DNA from: Congeria kusceri
Taxonomy: Eukaryota > Mollusca > Bivalvia > Myida > Dreissenidae
Direction: 5' to 3'
DNA: 64,000 nucleotides
Assembly (NCBI GenBank): GCA_027627225.1
Contig: CM051034.1
Span: 12,554,261-12,618,260 of the forward strand
Shown here: positions 1 to 11,970 of the stretch, piece by piece
Position numbering within the stretch: position 1 is the stretch's first letter
Layout: every line of letters starts with the position of its first letter
Position numbers and translations under genes: made by a program
The notes under the pieces: model-generated
Seen by the model: only the letters and a program-made list of their open reading frames with translations
Database searches by the model: none
Told to the model about the DNA's origin: nothing

Positions 1-200
1 GAGCCTCATGCTTTTAAATGAAAAATAAGCTTATAATTTTAAAGTTGCGAACTGACGAGACATCATGTCATGTTGACAACATCATTTTACCAAAATAATG
101 TCATGCGATTGGTCAGTAAAAGAATATGTAGCCAATAAAAACGCTCAAGTAGTTATCTGACACAAGTGTTAGATATAAATATTCATAATGGCTGTATTAC
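1..200 (+). repeat. Dispersed repeat A, copy 1 (cut by window start)
   Basis: Shares a long stretch, including ATGCGATTGGTCAGT and AAAACGCTC, with the reverse complement of 58175-58385. The match appears to begin near base 7 and run to about 190 (TATTCATAATGG). It carries CRE-like TGACGT remnants. No coding capacity. Confidence 0.7.
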
Positions 201-264
201 ATGGACAACCAGGTATAGCATGTAATAAATTGGTATATGTTAAATACAAATGTCACTCTATTTG

Positions 265-725
265 TTAAAAACACTGTGTTGATGTTCTCATGTTTCATGC
301 CTTCCATGAATAACTGTACTTCTGACGGTAATATTAACTGTCCTCAAATGGACAAATTATTTTAAGGGCCGTCTATGAAACACGTTGAACATTGTTAGAA
401 GTTTACAATAATTGATAAATTCAACAATTTACGAACTAAAAATCACTTGGTAAGCTTTTGTCCACCAATAAGTAAATTAGCACGGAAAAATGACGCCAAT
501 TATTTGTTTATAATTTACCTATTTTTTTTCCATTTGCTGTATCAATCTTTTTGTTCAATTTTGGATACTAGTATAGATTTTTAATGAGAGGACCATTAAA
601 CTTTAAACACTTCACTGACCACAATAACAGGATTTCTCCATGCAAAAATCATGCATGGTATTAACATTTCTTTGACAGGAAACTAGAACACCCAATGTAT
701 TCAAGTAGGGAATATAATGTTTGGG
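265..725 (+). repeat. Dispersed repeat B, copy 1 (partial)
   Basis: Resembles 16380-16800 throughout: CATGAATAACTGT, GGGCCGTCT, ACGAACTAAAAATCACTTGG and CTTCACTGACCACAATAAC occur in the same order. It is a truncated copy lacking both ends seen in the later copies. Confidence 0.75.
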
Positions 726-729
726 TATA

Positions 730-1158
730 CAGTTGAACACCACTATTTCGAAGTCATTGGGACCGACGAAAATAGTTGGAAATATGAAAGTTCGAAATAG
801 CGATAATAATTTGTTAGTTGTGTTAAATTACAGCATGTGCATATACGAAGGTTTGTAAATAACATTGTAAAGATTGTAAATTTGTCAGCATTTTTTACTC
901 ACAATTAAATGTTGAATATTTACCCATGCGCCAATCATCACTTGGTAAATCCAAGAGCAATGGAAGGTCCGAAAACTTAACCGAGCAACGACTGCCTAGT
1001 AAACACAAATTTGATATACTGTTTGGGCTTAGGTGCGACTTCGACTTCGAAATAAACACTGATGATTAGGTGTAGTTGGGACTGGAATTTTAGTTAGAAA
1101 TAGAGATGAATTCAAAATAGGCAAATTCGAATTAATGATTGATAGCGGTGTTCAAATG
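730..1158. mobile_element. Tc1/mariner-type MITE with TA duplication
   Basis: Left end CAGTTGAACACCACTAT and right end ATAGCGGTGTTCAAATG are inverted repeats of one another. The dinucleotide TA flanks both ends (728-729 and 1159-1160), as expected for Tc1/mariner insertion. The 429-bp interior has no ORF, so it is non-autonomous. Motifs such as ATTTCGAA recur near both ends. Confidence 0.7.
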
Positions 1159-1629
1159 TATTTTCAAGAATTTGGAGAATCTTAGGTGTTTACATTAATA
1201 AAAATAAAAATATCATGACCAAATTAGTCCTAAAAACCTTAACTGATGGTTGTGACTGTTGTTACATGGTAAAGTTCAGATTAATCAGTTGAAAATGAAT
1301 CAATTATAATGTTAAGATTAAACAATTATAAGTTAAGATGAATGAATTGTAATGTTAAGATTTAAGCTAATCAATTGTAACAATTCTGGACTCCCATACT
1401 AACAAAATTCATGTTTACTCAAGTTTGTTGTTGAGGAGCAGTTCAAAGTTAAAGTAATTGGGAGCCACTTCATTTATCATTTTGATAAGACAGTGACTGT
1501 ATGATTAGATAATGTTCAGCCTTGGCTGCAATGTGTTGTCATTGGTTAAATTCCAGTTGAAGTTTAGATAAATAAGAATGGAGTTGTCCATATCAAGTTT
1601 CTTTTATCTTGATTTTATGCACATAATCA
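1159..1629. other. No gene; weak AT-rich imperfect repeats
   Basis: Around 1290-1380 the string AATTATAATGTTAAGAT recurs about three times with changes, an imperfect tandem array of roughly 30 bp. Nothing else is recognisable. Confidence 0.4.
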
Positions 1630-1870
1630 TAAGGCCCCCCAAAACATTAATCTCGTTTCTGGTCTCCCGACCGACCCTTTTACTTTTGCTGCTGACCCTA
1701 CATATTTTTGGTCCAAAAATAATGAAGACTGAAAAAGACTGTTACCGTGTACAACACAAACCATTCTCCCATCATAAAAAGAATAAAATAACATTTTAAA
1801 AAATCCCTACCTACCAACCCTTATTTTTTTGGGCGGAGACCAGAAACGGAACTTTTTTTTTTTGGCCTAA
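1630..1870. mobile_element. Short TIR element (MITE)
   Basis: Left end TAAGGCCCCCCAAAAC with TCGTTTCTGGTCTCC just inside is mirrored at the right by GGAGACCAGAAACGGAAC and TTTTGGCCTA. A related fragment lies at 47972-48190. The 73-codon frame here crosses the element and is not a gene. Confidence 0.6.
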
Positions 1871-3218
1871 TGTATCCTTTACACATGTAGCCCCTTCTGT
1901 GCATTAAATAATCATTATTCTTTACATTGTGATGCCAAAATAGAGTTTGCGTTTTCATTCATTTTCAGAAATCTTTGACACTTTATGACAACTATAAACA
2001 ATTGGATTCCAGAATGATTTATTCATTTATCGAACAAAAAAAGCTCTCAATGATCTAATTTTCCACTCTGGGTACACAGGCGATTCTAAAAATAAATCGC
2101 CTCTGGTACATCATGCGACATTTTGGACTACTTCCAATCACATGATCGTAAAAATGGCCGCGCCCATAAGCAACAGTATTGGAATTCCGATCAATAAATG
2201 CATACGAAAATGTTGAAAATTATTGGAATTATCATAAATAAAGTGATCAGAGGTAATAATTACCCAACTAACAGTACGGTTAATAATATGAGATGCCATT
2301 GGGCTGTGGAATAATGTTATATTCAGCTCAATTTGAAGCCAACTGGATTTTGGAAATATGCTGAGGTATCTCCAGCATCATTTCTGTGGAACACGGAAAC
2401 ATACATACTAGTGTTGCATAGTTATGGTGCTTTTGACATAGTTCACTCACCACCTTGATCGGAACGTAACTAGTCCACAGGTAAAAATGTTTGAAGTTTA
2501 TGCAGAATGTGTAACTGTTATTTTGCTTTCTTTTTCTTAAAAGTTAAATGTAGGCTACAAAACCAAATTTTGCTTTTGTCAAATACACTGATTGATGAAT
2601 CAGTAATATTAAAGTTGTACCCATACTTGTTTATCAACTGTCCGCCACATTTTAAATGTAAAATAAACCTGCCATTTCAGCATGAAATTGTGTATTGAAA
2701 ATTAGCTCATTTACAATATGACTTTTTGGATTTGCTTTATGATATTAACAACAGGCTCCTGAAAATATTAATCAAATGTATTATAAGAAAGCCACTCACT
2801 TTAATACTATTATGTGCACCCAGTCTTAGATAAGGATTTCAATTGATGCAGAATCCTGCTTTTTGATGCAAGCAAATTGCAATTTTCTCATTTTTGACTC
2901 AAGCAAAGTATGTGCCTTGCTTCATTTTGATCCACTTGTTTTCAATAAGCCAACTTCAAAAGATCAAAAAATCATTTATCCCCACTGACCATGTATTCAG
3001 CTGACAGTAATTATGTCAATCCAGTTTGGGAATTAATTTAAACATTGTACCACAAAACAAAAGAATCACACTACTTCATTTTGTTAATAAGTATTGCGGA
3101 TATAAATGCATACAAAAATATAGTTCAATAAACCAGATGTGTACAGATTGTTATATTTCTTATATTGTGTAAATGTCACTTTCATGTTTGATTTCAGAAG
3201 GAAATTGATATTGAATGG
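1871..3218. other. No gene seen
   Basis: AT-rich single-copy-looking sequence. An ATG in good context at 2154 starts a short frame that stops after about 20 codons; it has no support as the missing first exon. Confidence 0.4.
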
Positions 3219-4899
3219 TTAGGCCAGAGTTTTTATATTTTTCGATTTACGGGAGCGCCGGTCCTAAATATTACAAAACCCAAATAAAACTAAAATTGAA
3301 ATTCGTACAATTTTATATATATTTTTCGCCAGTCGTCTCTGCTTCCCGAATTGTAAAATAAATTGGTGTTGCGTAACCTATTTACGACAACGTCATTTCG
3401 TCATTGTGTCCACCAGGTGTCGCTTCTCGCAACTAACCTGTGTGATTTCGCGCTGTGCATGATGGGCAAGCACTATATTCATATGGCGCCAACTGAAGCA
3501 TGAGACGCTTCTCTTAAACATTAGCCAAATAATCATAGAGTCTCGTAGAAGGTAACTTGGTGCAAGTACTCAATCTGTGCATCATTTAATTCAATTTGAA
3601 AATATAATCCGCCTTTGTTTTCAATAATAACAAAGTTTTTTATCTCTATTTGTTCATTTGTAAATAATGTTCGAAAGTGAAAGCAGAAACTGCATGACAA
3701 CTCAAGTAAAACGCATTTTATTGCATGAACCGGTATAAACACATGCTTTGAGTGTTTAAAGTTAATGATGACATAGTTATCATGGCTAAACATGGTTTTA
3801 GTAAGAATATACGGAAATTGTGCTTGTTTGGAAATTATTTCATTCCTCCGCAGACTATATCTTTGTTTATGCACTATTTAGCCAAATATGGATCATAATC
3901 AGTTCCTTGTATAGAGGTTAGACGAAAGCAGTGAAGTCACACGCTATGTATAGAATGTCATTTTGTAGTAATTTTTGCGCGCTAGTAGACTGCTTTTACC
4001 AACTGACGTTATTTTATGGCTTTCTGCGCATATATTTTATTGTAAAAACGTGAAAACCAGTCTAGCTAGGGACAACAAAAACAGCAATGGCGGTTGCGGC
4101 CGCCGTGTAGCTTTAAGTTGCACGGCCGTTGTGTATTTAAGTTGCTATCAAAAACATACAGAAACAAGAAATATCTTTAAAAAGATATTTGGCGTACAAT
4201 GTAATATAGCAACGTAGGAATGTCAATTGAACTTCCTTTTTCAATGGTTTAAACTGATCAATATATTACTTGATTAGCTTCATATACAAACACAATCAAA
4301 TATTCAAGAGAAGTAAGCAAAATAGAAAATTATGCGTAATCATCAATACAAAAGTACATACAAGTTCATTCCTTTGTGATGTACATACTGTATTTGAATA
4401 TTAAGCAAACTTGAGACTACGCATTTAAAAGCGGTATATCGTAAACGAATGAAATGAATTTATCGTTGCAAAACAGATTTATTGCTTAAAAACATGAAAA
4501 TAGTATCTAGAGTTTAAGTACTATTTGTCTGATATAAATATTAAATATGTCTTCATTCCAGATGGGTCACTTCATTGCTTTTTCAAATCTTAATTAAACT
4601 TGTAATGGCTTTACTGATCATGCAACACCTTTTGTGTACTTTTAAGAAACATGAGAGAACTAGTTTAAACTAATTTTCTACATAAATAATTTTAAAACTG
4701 GCTTCATTATCCGCCACAGTACTGACTAGATCCAAACGGCACACAGTACTCACTAAATCATACTATACTCCTCATAACAGATCATTATATATTTCTATTT
4801 TTATTTTACATTGTTTTGCTGAACATACAGTTATATACAGCACTCAAATACTAAATAATTCTAGTGCATATCTGCGTATGACTCCGAAACGTTTCAGAG

Positions 4900-5300
4900 C
4901 ATTATAATTCTCCGATATCGGTCAACCAATGGGGTCATTGTAATTGCTATTTATAGAGCATGCCGCTGATGTAGGCTAAACAAAATAATTATTTCATTAT
5001 GTGAATGAATATTACATTCTGTGCTTGACATACAATGAATAAAATTGTTCATAATTATGTTCAGTTCTAGAGTGTATATCGAAAATATGATTATAACTTT
5101 ATTTTAACCGCTTATATTAACAATTTTTAATCCCCAAAAATATGCAACCGTTATTGGTAAACATCAAACCATTTTTGTAGGTTTGCATTCCCTAAAATTT
5201 GAAAATTTGCCAAATTCTATTGGCATTCAGTTTTCCCGCTGCATGGAATCATCGCAAGAAAACTAGGTCAAAAGTGATATTAGACAGCTACACCCAAAAA
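4900..5300 (+). repeat. Dispersed repeat D, copy 1 (inside the TIR element)
   Basis: Reverse-complement match to 21858-22270, including AACCGCTTATATTAACAATT, TTTGCATTCCCTAAAATT and CCAAATTCTATTGGCATTC. The pair lies 17 kb apart in opposite orientation. Confidence 0.75.
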
Positions 5301-5886
5301 AAAAACCAATTAATTAAAATCATACAGTTACATGATTTTGACAAAAATCATAATGAAATAATATCAGAAAGTAGTATGGGACAAAAGATTTAGCAGGTGC
5401 CCGAAATGAGAAACCAATGTATATATGCCACACATTTAAAACATTTTATGCAACGAATGTAAATTATTTGTGTTTAAAATACGTATATTTTCAAATTTGT
5501 TCATGGGTAGGAAATGGGGACGAGTGTATGTTTTGTTCTAGTGCGGTTCGTACCAAATTAAAAAAAACTGTGTTGTTGTATATTTTTTCTTATAATTTCA
5601 GCTTAAAAACGATGTGAATCAACAACAATGTACTACATGTATGCACATGATTCAAAAAAAAAGTTCTAGAATACAATACAGACTATGCGTTCTACATTGA
5701 TTTATTGATATTGATGGGATATTTGTTTCAAACAAGATTTAACTTGGAAAATCCAAATAGTAGTTATAAAACCCTCTAACAATATGGAAAAATATCTTTA
5801 CTCCTAATTCTAGATTAACCTTTCTTGTAATAATATATTTTTCAATTTAGGTGCAGTTTTAATAAAATAATTTTTTTTCACTTTTA

Positions 5887-5912
5887 ATCATTTTATTATT
5901 ATTATTATTTCC
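5887..5912. repeat. ATT/TTA microsatellite
   Basis: ATTTTATTATTATTATTATT run just inside the right end of the TIR element. Confidence 0.7.
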
Positions 5913-6361
5913 GATGCTCACTTTTTTCTATTTTATTTTTAGTTTTATTCCCTCCTCCTGGTGCTTAGTTTTGAAAAAATTCCCGTAAATCTAAAAATAA
6001 AAAAACTCTGGCCTTATAATTAATATAAATAATTAAATGGTAACAATAAATACAAAAAATAAGGTGATTCACTTTACCACAATTTCATTAAACTATACAG
6101 ATGCATACTGCTTCCTTCAAAGTTCATCGTTGCAGATACATCACTAAATACATTATAATTGGTAATCTTGTTAAAAAAGGCCTATTTCACGTGTTTCTAC
6201 TGGCTAGATATAACTGAGTACTATCGTATTAAGGAAATGTCTTGTCTGGATTGTTTACTTGCGTGTAGAAATAATGCTAGGTTTCAGATTTCATTAATTC
6301 CAAATGTAGCTGCTGGATGTGTCCGTAAATTTCAACATTGTCATATTGTCACAATTCAGTC

Positions 6362-6469
6362 ACAGAAAAATATATGTATTTCTTTCATATCACTTCTCAA
6401 GTTTGTAAGTGATGCACAGAAAAATATATGTATTTCTTTCATATCACTTCTCAAGTTTGTAAGTGATTA
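6362..6469 (+). repeat. 54-bp tandem duplication
   Basis: ACAGAAAAATATATGTATTT begins at 6362 and again at 6416, and the full 54 bases repeat with no visible difference, so the duplication is recent. The surrounding 110-codon frame merely runs through it. Confidence 0.85.
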
Positions 6470-6526
6470 TGTGTTTTTAAAAATATTCTAATTACCCTAT
6501 ATCGCATTTGTTATAATGACAGTTAC

Positions 6527-7254
6527 ATTAATATTATATCTTAATATATAAAAATATTATAATATCAATATAAATGACGGTTACATTAAAGGCACACACA
6601 AGGTGCTGCAGGTTAACAACCATTAAGAATTAGATTTAACTAACACGTAACATAAATCATATGAAAAAAACAAACATTTTACATTTTCTTAAAATAAATG
6701 GTATTTGACACATTTTTATTCTACTGTATTGTTTACATTTTAAAAACATTTGGTGCACAAGTTTCCTGTAAAGGAATGTAGTTCACATGCATGATATTTG
6801 CATGAAAAAATCCCGTTATTGTGGTCAGTGAAGTATTTAAATTTCGAGGGTCGTGTAATAAACCTACTAGTGTGAATTTTATAAGGACATAAATTGGTAC
6901 AACAAATTGAGAAAACATTGGAAATTATAAACACAGTAACATGATTTAGTATGGAAATTTACTTGTTAGTGGTCAGAAACTAACCAAGTGATTTTCAGTT
7001 TGTAGATTGTTGAACATATTATGTATTTAAAATTTCAATTACTGCATAACATGCTTTATAGACAGCCCTCAAAATGACTTGTCCAGTTTATGACAATTCC
7101 AAATAGGACCCAGGATATAACTGAAGCTTCAACATACAATAATATAATTTTACCAGACATTTAAATGACTAAATTCTAAATTTGACCATTTCCACCTTTA
7201 ATGAGGCTTTAATATTATATCTTAATATATAAAAATATTATAATATCAATATAA
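6527..7254 (-). mobile_element. Dispersed repeat B, copy 3, between long direct repeats
   Basis: 6585-7210 is a minus-strand copy of the family at 16190-16970 (GCAGCACCTTGTGTGTGCCT end, CGAACTAAAAATCACTTGG body, and the GCCTCATTAAAGG end). A direct repeat of about 43 bp, TTAATATTATATCTTAATAT and following, occurs on both sides at 6527-6571 and 7209-7254. That is far longer than a normal target duplication. Confidence 0.65.
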
Positions 7255-8640
7255 TAATATAGATTTTACATGGGAAATTTATCAAAGCATTATTCAACGC
7301 AATATAAATGTATAACCAGTTATAAAATGCATCATTGCGATATTGCACGTTCAGGACACAGAAGCTGAAAACAGCTTCAAACTGTCACAGTACATGATGG
7401 TAAATTCATTTCAGTTAACACTTTATCATAGTATAATTATATTTATATAAAACTGGCAGTCTTTTATTATATCTTTGGATAATATTTGGTTGGTCTACCA
7501 GATTATTTACAGTCTAGTCAAGTTTCTAAACTGAAGATCCTCGTTGAGCTCTTGGGGATACTGGTCACAGCCAGGTTTGGTATTCTTGGGGAGATGACCG
7601 TGTTCGTGCAAAATTCAGTTCACCTGTAAAAGAGACCTGTGACTAAATTTAAAGGAACATTTTGTAATTCAGAATGCGCTGTTAAGGTAAACATTAACAA
7701 AAAGTATAAAGCTATTAAATTTAATTTAGACTTTAATTAGTTGTACTAGTTAAGAAAAATTATGCCAACTATTCATAGCTTAAGTAATAATTTTAATGCT
7801 GCAAAAACACTATGATCAGATTAACTTACGGTAAATTACTAATAAGAAACCATGGACGTTAAATAAAATTAAAAGAATACAATGAAGCAAATGAAAAATA
7901 TGATAAAAAATAAATAAATAATAGAAATACTATTGAATTGCATACATTTAATTGTTGTATACAAATTATATTGAATTGCATACATTTAATTGTTGTATAC
8001 AAATTAACGAACTGGATGTACTGAAGAATATCTTAATACTTTATGATAATAACATTAACAACATAAAATTTATAAAATAAATACATTAAATTACAAAAAA
8101 TAATAAATCAATTATTAAAACAATAATTTTTCCTGACAAATGAGGCCTTTTCCTAAGCCAGTAATAAAATGCAATGGCAGTCGCAATTGTGTAGATATTT
8201 TCATTATCTTTATTTGATTCTTCCTCAAAACCTTCTTTTATCAGTATAATTCAACTTAAAATCTGTTTCACTATTAAGTCTAGTTTCGCTTTCAGTTTCG
8301 ATAGTTCGTAATCTCAATATTTCATAAGTTGTCAAAATATTTGAATATCTTGCATCAAACACATGTCTATTGAGTGGATTAAGTCTCCAGGAACACGAGA
8401 CCGAAAGCAGATCTGTAGTTGTCATAGGTGTGAACATAAAATGTGTATTTGTTTGAAGCAAATCAGCGTTTTCATATCTGCTAAAGCAAACTGTGTAAAC
8501 TGAGCTTTATTTATACCATGGTATTAGCATTTCAGATGTTATACAGAAAAAGTTACTAAAAAACTTAAATGTGAGAACTAAAATTTCGAAAACTAAAATG
8601 ACATTATTACACTAAGCATACAACTATATTCCATTGTTTT
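7255..8640. other. No gene; one 38-bp tandem duplication
   Basis: 7931-8006 holds two copies of TATTGAATTGCATACATTTA plus the following 18 bases. The minus-strand frame at 8225-8461 starts with TTG, matches no family and is not supported. A possible short hairpin-free AT-rich background fills the rest. Confidence 0.5.
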
Positions 8641-8647
8641 CCAAAAG

Positions 8648-8890
8648 CATAAAATAAAAATAAAATGTGTTGGTTTCGGTAGAATATCGATTTTAATTCA
8701 CGAGTGATCATTGAAATTCTACCGAAACCAACACATTTTCTTTTTATTTTATGCTTTTTCCACCGTTCGTTTTCATTTTAATTGCTATCTATGTGGGTAG
8801 TATTGGAAAATATTGCTGGACTCATTTGACTATTTTGAGTCCGGCATCGTTGACGGTCCATTTTATTTGCTGTATTAAATCGGGAACTAG
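8648..8890. mobile_element. Foldback element E, copy 1
   Basis: AAAATGTGTTGGTTTCGGTA GAATTTC-like arm at 8660-8690 is inverted at 8715-8745 (TTCTACCGAAACCAACACAT), giving a long hairpin. The 3' tail TTTTTATTTTATGCTTT, TTTTGAGTCCGGCATCG and TGACGGTCC is shared with 10300-10455 and 51520-51612. Confidence 0.75.
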
Positions 8891-9591
8891 TATGAAACAG
8901 TGAACATTAGCAGAGTGGTGATTTTCACTGTTTTAAGCAGTGAATTACCAATTTTATTTCACTGATATTTCCTTTAAATTACTGGAAAGTATAAAATAAA
9001 TAATGAAACAAAATAGTCTGTTGCCATACACATTCAAGATCTCTTATAATAATGTAACTGTCAAATACCACAATATTACATAATTATATGACAGTAAATC
9101 AGATTTTATAGATCATTTATGTGAAATATTGTCATCAGTAAGGTGCATGAATTCTCAGACTGCCCTAATGTTATGCTAAATTTGTGCATTGAATATTTGT
9201 AATTTATTCTAGCCTTTACTACAAATAAAAAATTTAATGTTACACAAAATTAATGGATATTTTAATTGAATATAAAACACTTGAAAGTGCTTTAATTCCT
9301 TTGCACATACTTTGCTTATGATTCCAGTTGTACATCTTATTTTCAGATTAACACACATATAATACAGTATGAAACAAAACATAACGAGAAGAAAGTTAGA
9401 GATAAATAATTTAAACACAATTATACAAAATTTAATTAAACCTCAGTTTGAATCATAATGATTTAAAAGGACTTGTTTACAAATTTTACCTATTTTTAAA
9501 CATGCTATTAAATGTCTTAACTCCAAAAACTAAAAACTATGGACTAACTAAAAAACAAATGTTAAATAACGAAAAAAAAGTAAAATTGCCT

Positions 9592-9662
9592 TAGCAGGGA
9601 CTCAAACCTACGACCGCTGGGATAAAAATCTGACTCTTTTACCACCATTCTGACTTGCTGAC
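9592..9662 (-). repeat. tRNA-derived head (SINE-like or tRNA pseudogene)
   Basis: On the minus strand there is a B-box-like GTAGGTTTGAGTCCC and upstream an A-box-like AATGGTGGTAAAAGAGTC at tRNA spacing. An acceptor stem is not formed, so it is not a working tRNA gene. Confidence 0.45.
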
Positions 9663-10149
9663 ATGTGAAGTAATTATAATGCTATGGAAGCGATACATGT
9701 GTTTTCCAAAATTTATATGTATTGTATTTTTTGGGATCTATGACAAGAATTGTGAAAATTCTCAATTTGCCACTCTGTGATAAGGTCTCTTTATTAAATT
9801 TCTTTGGAATAAATGACATTTAATGTACCAATATTAAGACTGTAGTTGTATATTGCATAATGTTCCATTTTAAAAAGTCAAAAAGAGAGCCCCCTTAATC
9901 CAAGTTTATAACTTTATACTTATACTTTGAAAACCGTTGGAATTTATAATAATGAGCTTCTGTAGTCGTTACGTATAAAAACCTTAAAATTAGAAGGGTT
10001 ATTTCCAATGAGGGCCAGTCAATAATTTATTCCTTACTGTATTTAACAACAAAGGAAAATAGAAAAAAAAGTGTAAAAAGAATAACAGTTAGAAGGTATC
10101 CGTTGATGCTTAGATACAAATTGGCTGTCACGATAAATAGAGGATATTT

Positions 10150-10455
10150 GTTTGTTTTCGGTGTGTTAACGCGTGATATCGTCGCCGGAAAGGGAGACAA
10201 TTAATATTTTCACGAGCGCTTGTGTGAGTGAAAATATGTCAATTGTCTCCGTTTCCGGTGATGATATCAAGCGTTATCACACCGAAAACAAACAGATGTT
10301 CTTTTTATTTTATGCTTTATTAACGTTTGTTTTACATTTTATTGGAAATTATCGCGCGAATCATAATGTCATGACGTTAAAATAACGACGTCATTTCACA
10401 ATTTTGAGCCGGGCATCGATGACGGTCCGTTTCATTTACTGTATAAAATCGGGAC
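10150..10455. mobile_element. Foldback element E, copy 2, with about 70-bp arms
   Basis: GTTTGTTTTCGGTGTGTTAA at 10149-10168 and GATATCGTCGCCGGAAAGGG are inverted at 10238-10295, ending TCACACCGAAAACAAAC. The loop holds ATATTTTCAC/GTGAAAATAT. The tail matches copy 1 (ATTTTGAGCCGGGCATCG, TGACGGTCC, ATAAAATCGGGAC). The 70-codon frame in it is not a gene. Confidence 0.8.
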
Positions 10456-11970
10456 CCATAAAGTAGTCCCTCACTGTGAGTGACATAGGGATATATCTCA
10501 CGGATATTTTTCTATATTTCACTAATTGACTTTATGTATGAGGACAAGATTATAAGTACAGCAGAGGTCTCCAGTGGCAGACATCGAAACCAGGCTTTGG
10601 ATTGGGATCTGGATAATAAATACTAGATCTTTAGGGAAATCAGTATTCTGCCCTTATGTGGGGTTATCGTGAATCTTTAAGGCAGTTGTTAATAAATGTT
10701 CTTCTTTGTGTGTTGTTCTCTTGATGTTTTCCAATGGACTGATATGTGTAAAAGATTGTAAAAATTTTGTGAGAATATCATCTGACATGATCTTTGAAAA
10801 AAGTAATGAATAATTTGTGGTTATTGGTATTAAGGGATGAATATGATGTAAAGGGTCTTTTGAAAAAAGAGATTATTTTACATTCAACGAATTTTTAAAA
10901 TTCGTTTAAATTCATTTGCTTTTGAAGTTGATTATCTGCGTTTTCCTTCATTGCATGGGTAGTCAGAAAGCAGTTTATTCCCTTTTGCTTCACAAAATTT
11001 GAATAGTAACATTTGACAGCCATAACAAATCAGTTTTGGTATATGGGTGGATTTCTTTATTGCTTCATGTTTTTTTTATTTGCTCCAATGATTTGTGCCC
11101 ACTGCAATTATGTTGTGTTTTTTTTGACATACTATAGAATGTGTATTGGCACCAACAGTATTTGAAAAGAAACAGTATTTTTGTTTATTTTTTCAACAAA
11201 TGTTTTTACTTATTTAGATAATTATCTTACTACTATATATTATAAAATCACAATTGGCGTGAAAAACTTCATTGAATTTTAATATATTTTGGATTGTTTT
11301 TCTTCCATAATTATAAATTCAAGGCTCCTTTGTCCAAACAGCAGTTGAATAAGAAAAATATCTAGTCTTTTTTTTAATGCAACTTCACTTTGAATTAAGG
11401 CTGCTGACCTTGTGGTTTCGACTTGTGACAAGTATTGCAATTGCATTTAGAGCCCTGTGCCATACAACTGAATGTATAAATTAGCAGCTGTGATTATAAG
11501 TTATTCCAAATTTGTTGATTACATGTATATTGAATATGTCTAAATATACCAGCTGCAAATCCTCAAATATTGCACGTAAGCCAAAGTTAAATTATTTACT
11601 TGATTTTTTTTTTTTTAATGTAATGGATTTTGTAGAAAAAAGTGCACCTTATAATTATTTGAAAGACATACTCCCAACTATTTCATGCATAAAATTGATC
11701 TCATGTACACATGAACCTTCGACATCTATTATGCGTAGTGGGAGGCCTGAGACTACACTGAACAGCGGTGAACGCACAGTTCACATGTTGGGTCACATGT
11801 GGCGGTACGGCATGCTCCCTGGTATTATACAACTTATTCATTTACATTTATGACAGGACTCTGCTGTGTAGGAAAGTCTTGAAGTGAAGAATTACTAGCT
11901 GTAATCTTGGCAAGTTAAAGGAAAGCAATAAAAGACAAGAAAAAACACACACATCTACTTTAACAAGCTT
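10456..11970. other. No gene seen
   Basis: AT-rich, with many homopolymer T runs. A 113-codon frame at 11512-11853 has no recognisable motif. Confidence 0.4.

Larger units (their letters stand above)
3222..6013. mobile_element. PIF/Harbinger-like TIR element, 2.8 kb, TTA target duplication
   Basis: Left terminus GGCCAGAGTTTTTATATTTT (continuing CGATTTACGGG) is matched at the right by CCCGTAAATCTAAAAATAAA followed by AAAACTCTGGCC, inverted repeats of about 33 bp. The trinucleotide TTA flanks both sides (3219-3221 and 6014-6016). A 3-bp TTA/TWA duplication with GG termini is typical of PIF/Harbinger, so the superfamily is inferred from the ends only. Inside there is no recognisable DDE transposase: the longest frame, 3533-3874 on the minus strand, starts with GTG and matches nothing I know. 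Its interior shares segments with 21858-22270 and 39690-39900. Confidence 0.6.

Noticed and set aside
2154..2220. Missing first coding exon (ATGGCCGCGCCC)
   Set aside because: The frame stops after about 20 codons, and no donor or homology supports it.
3533..3874. Coding gene on the minus strand, 113 codons
   Set aside because: Starts with GTG, lies inside a TIR element and matches no known family; kept only as a finding.
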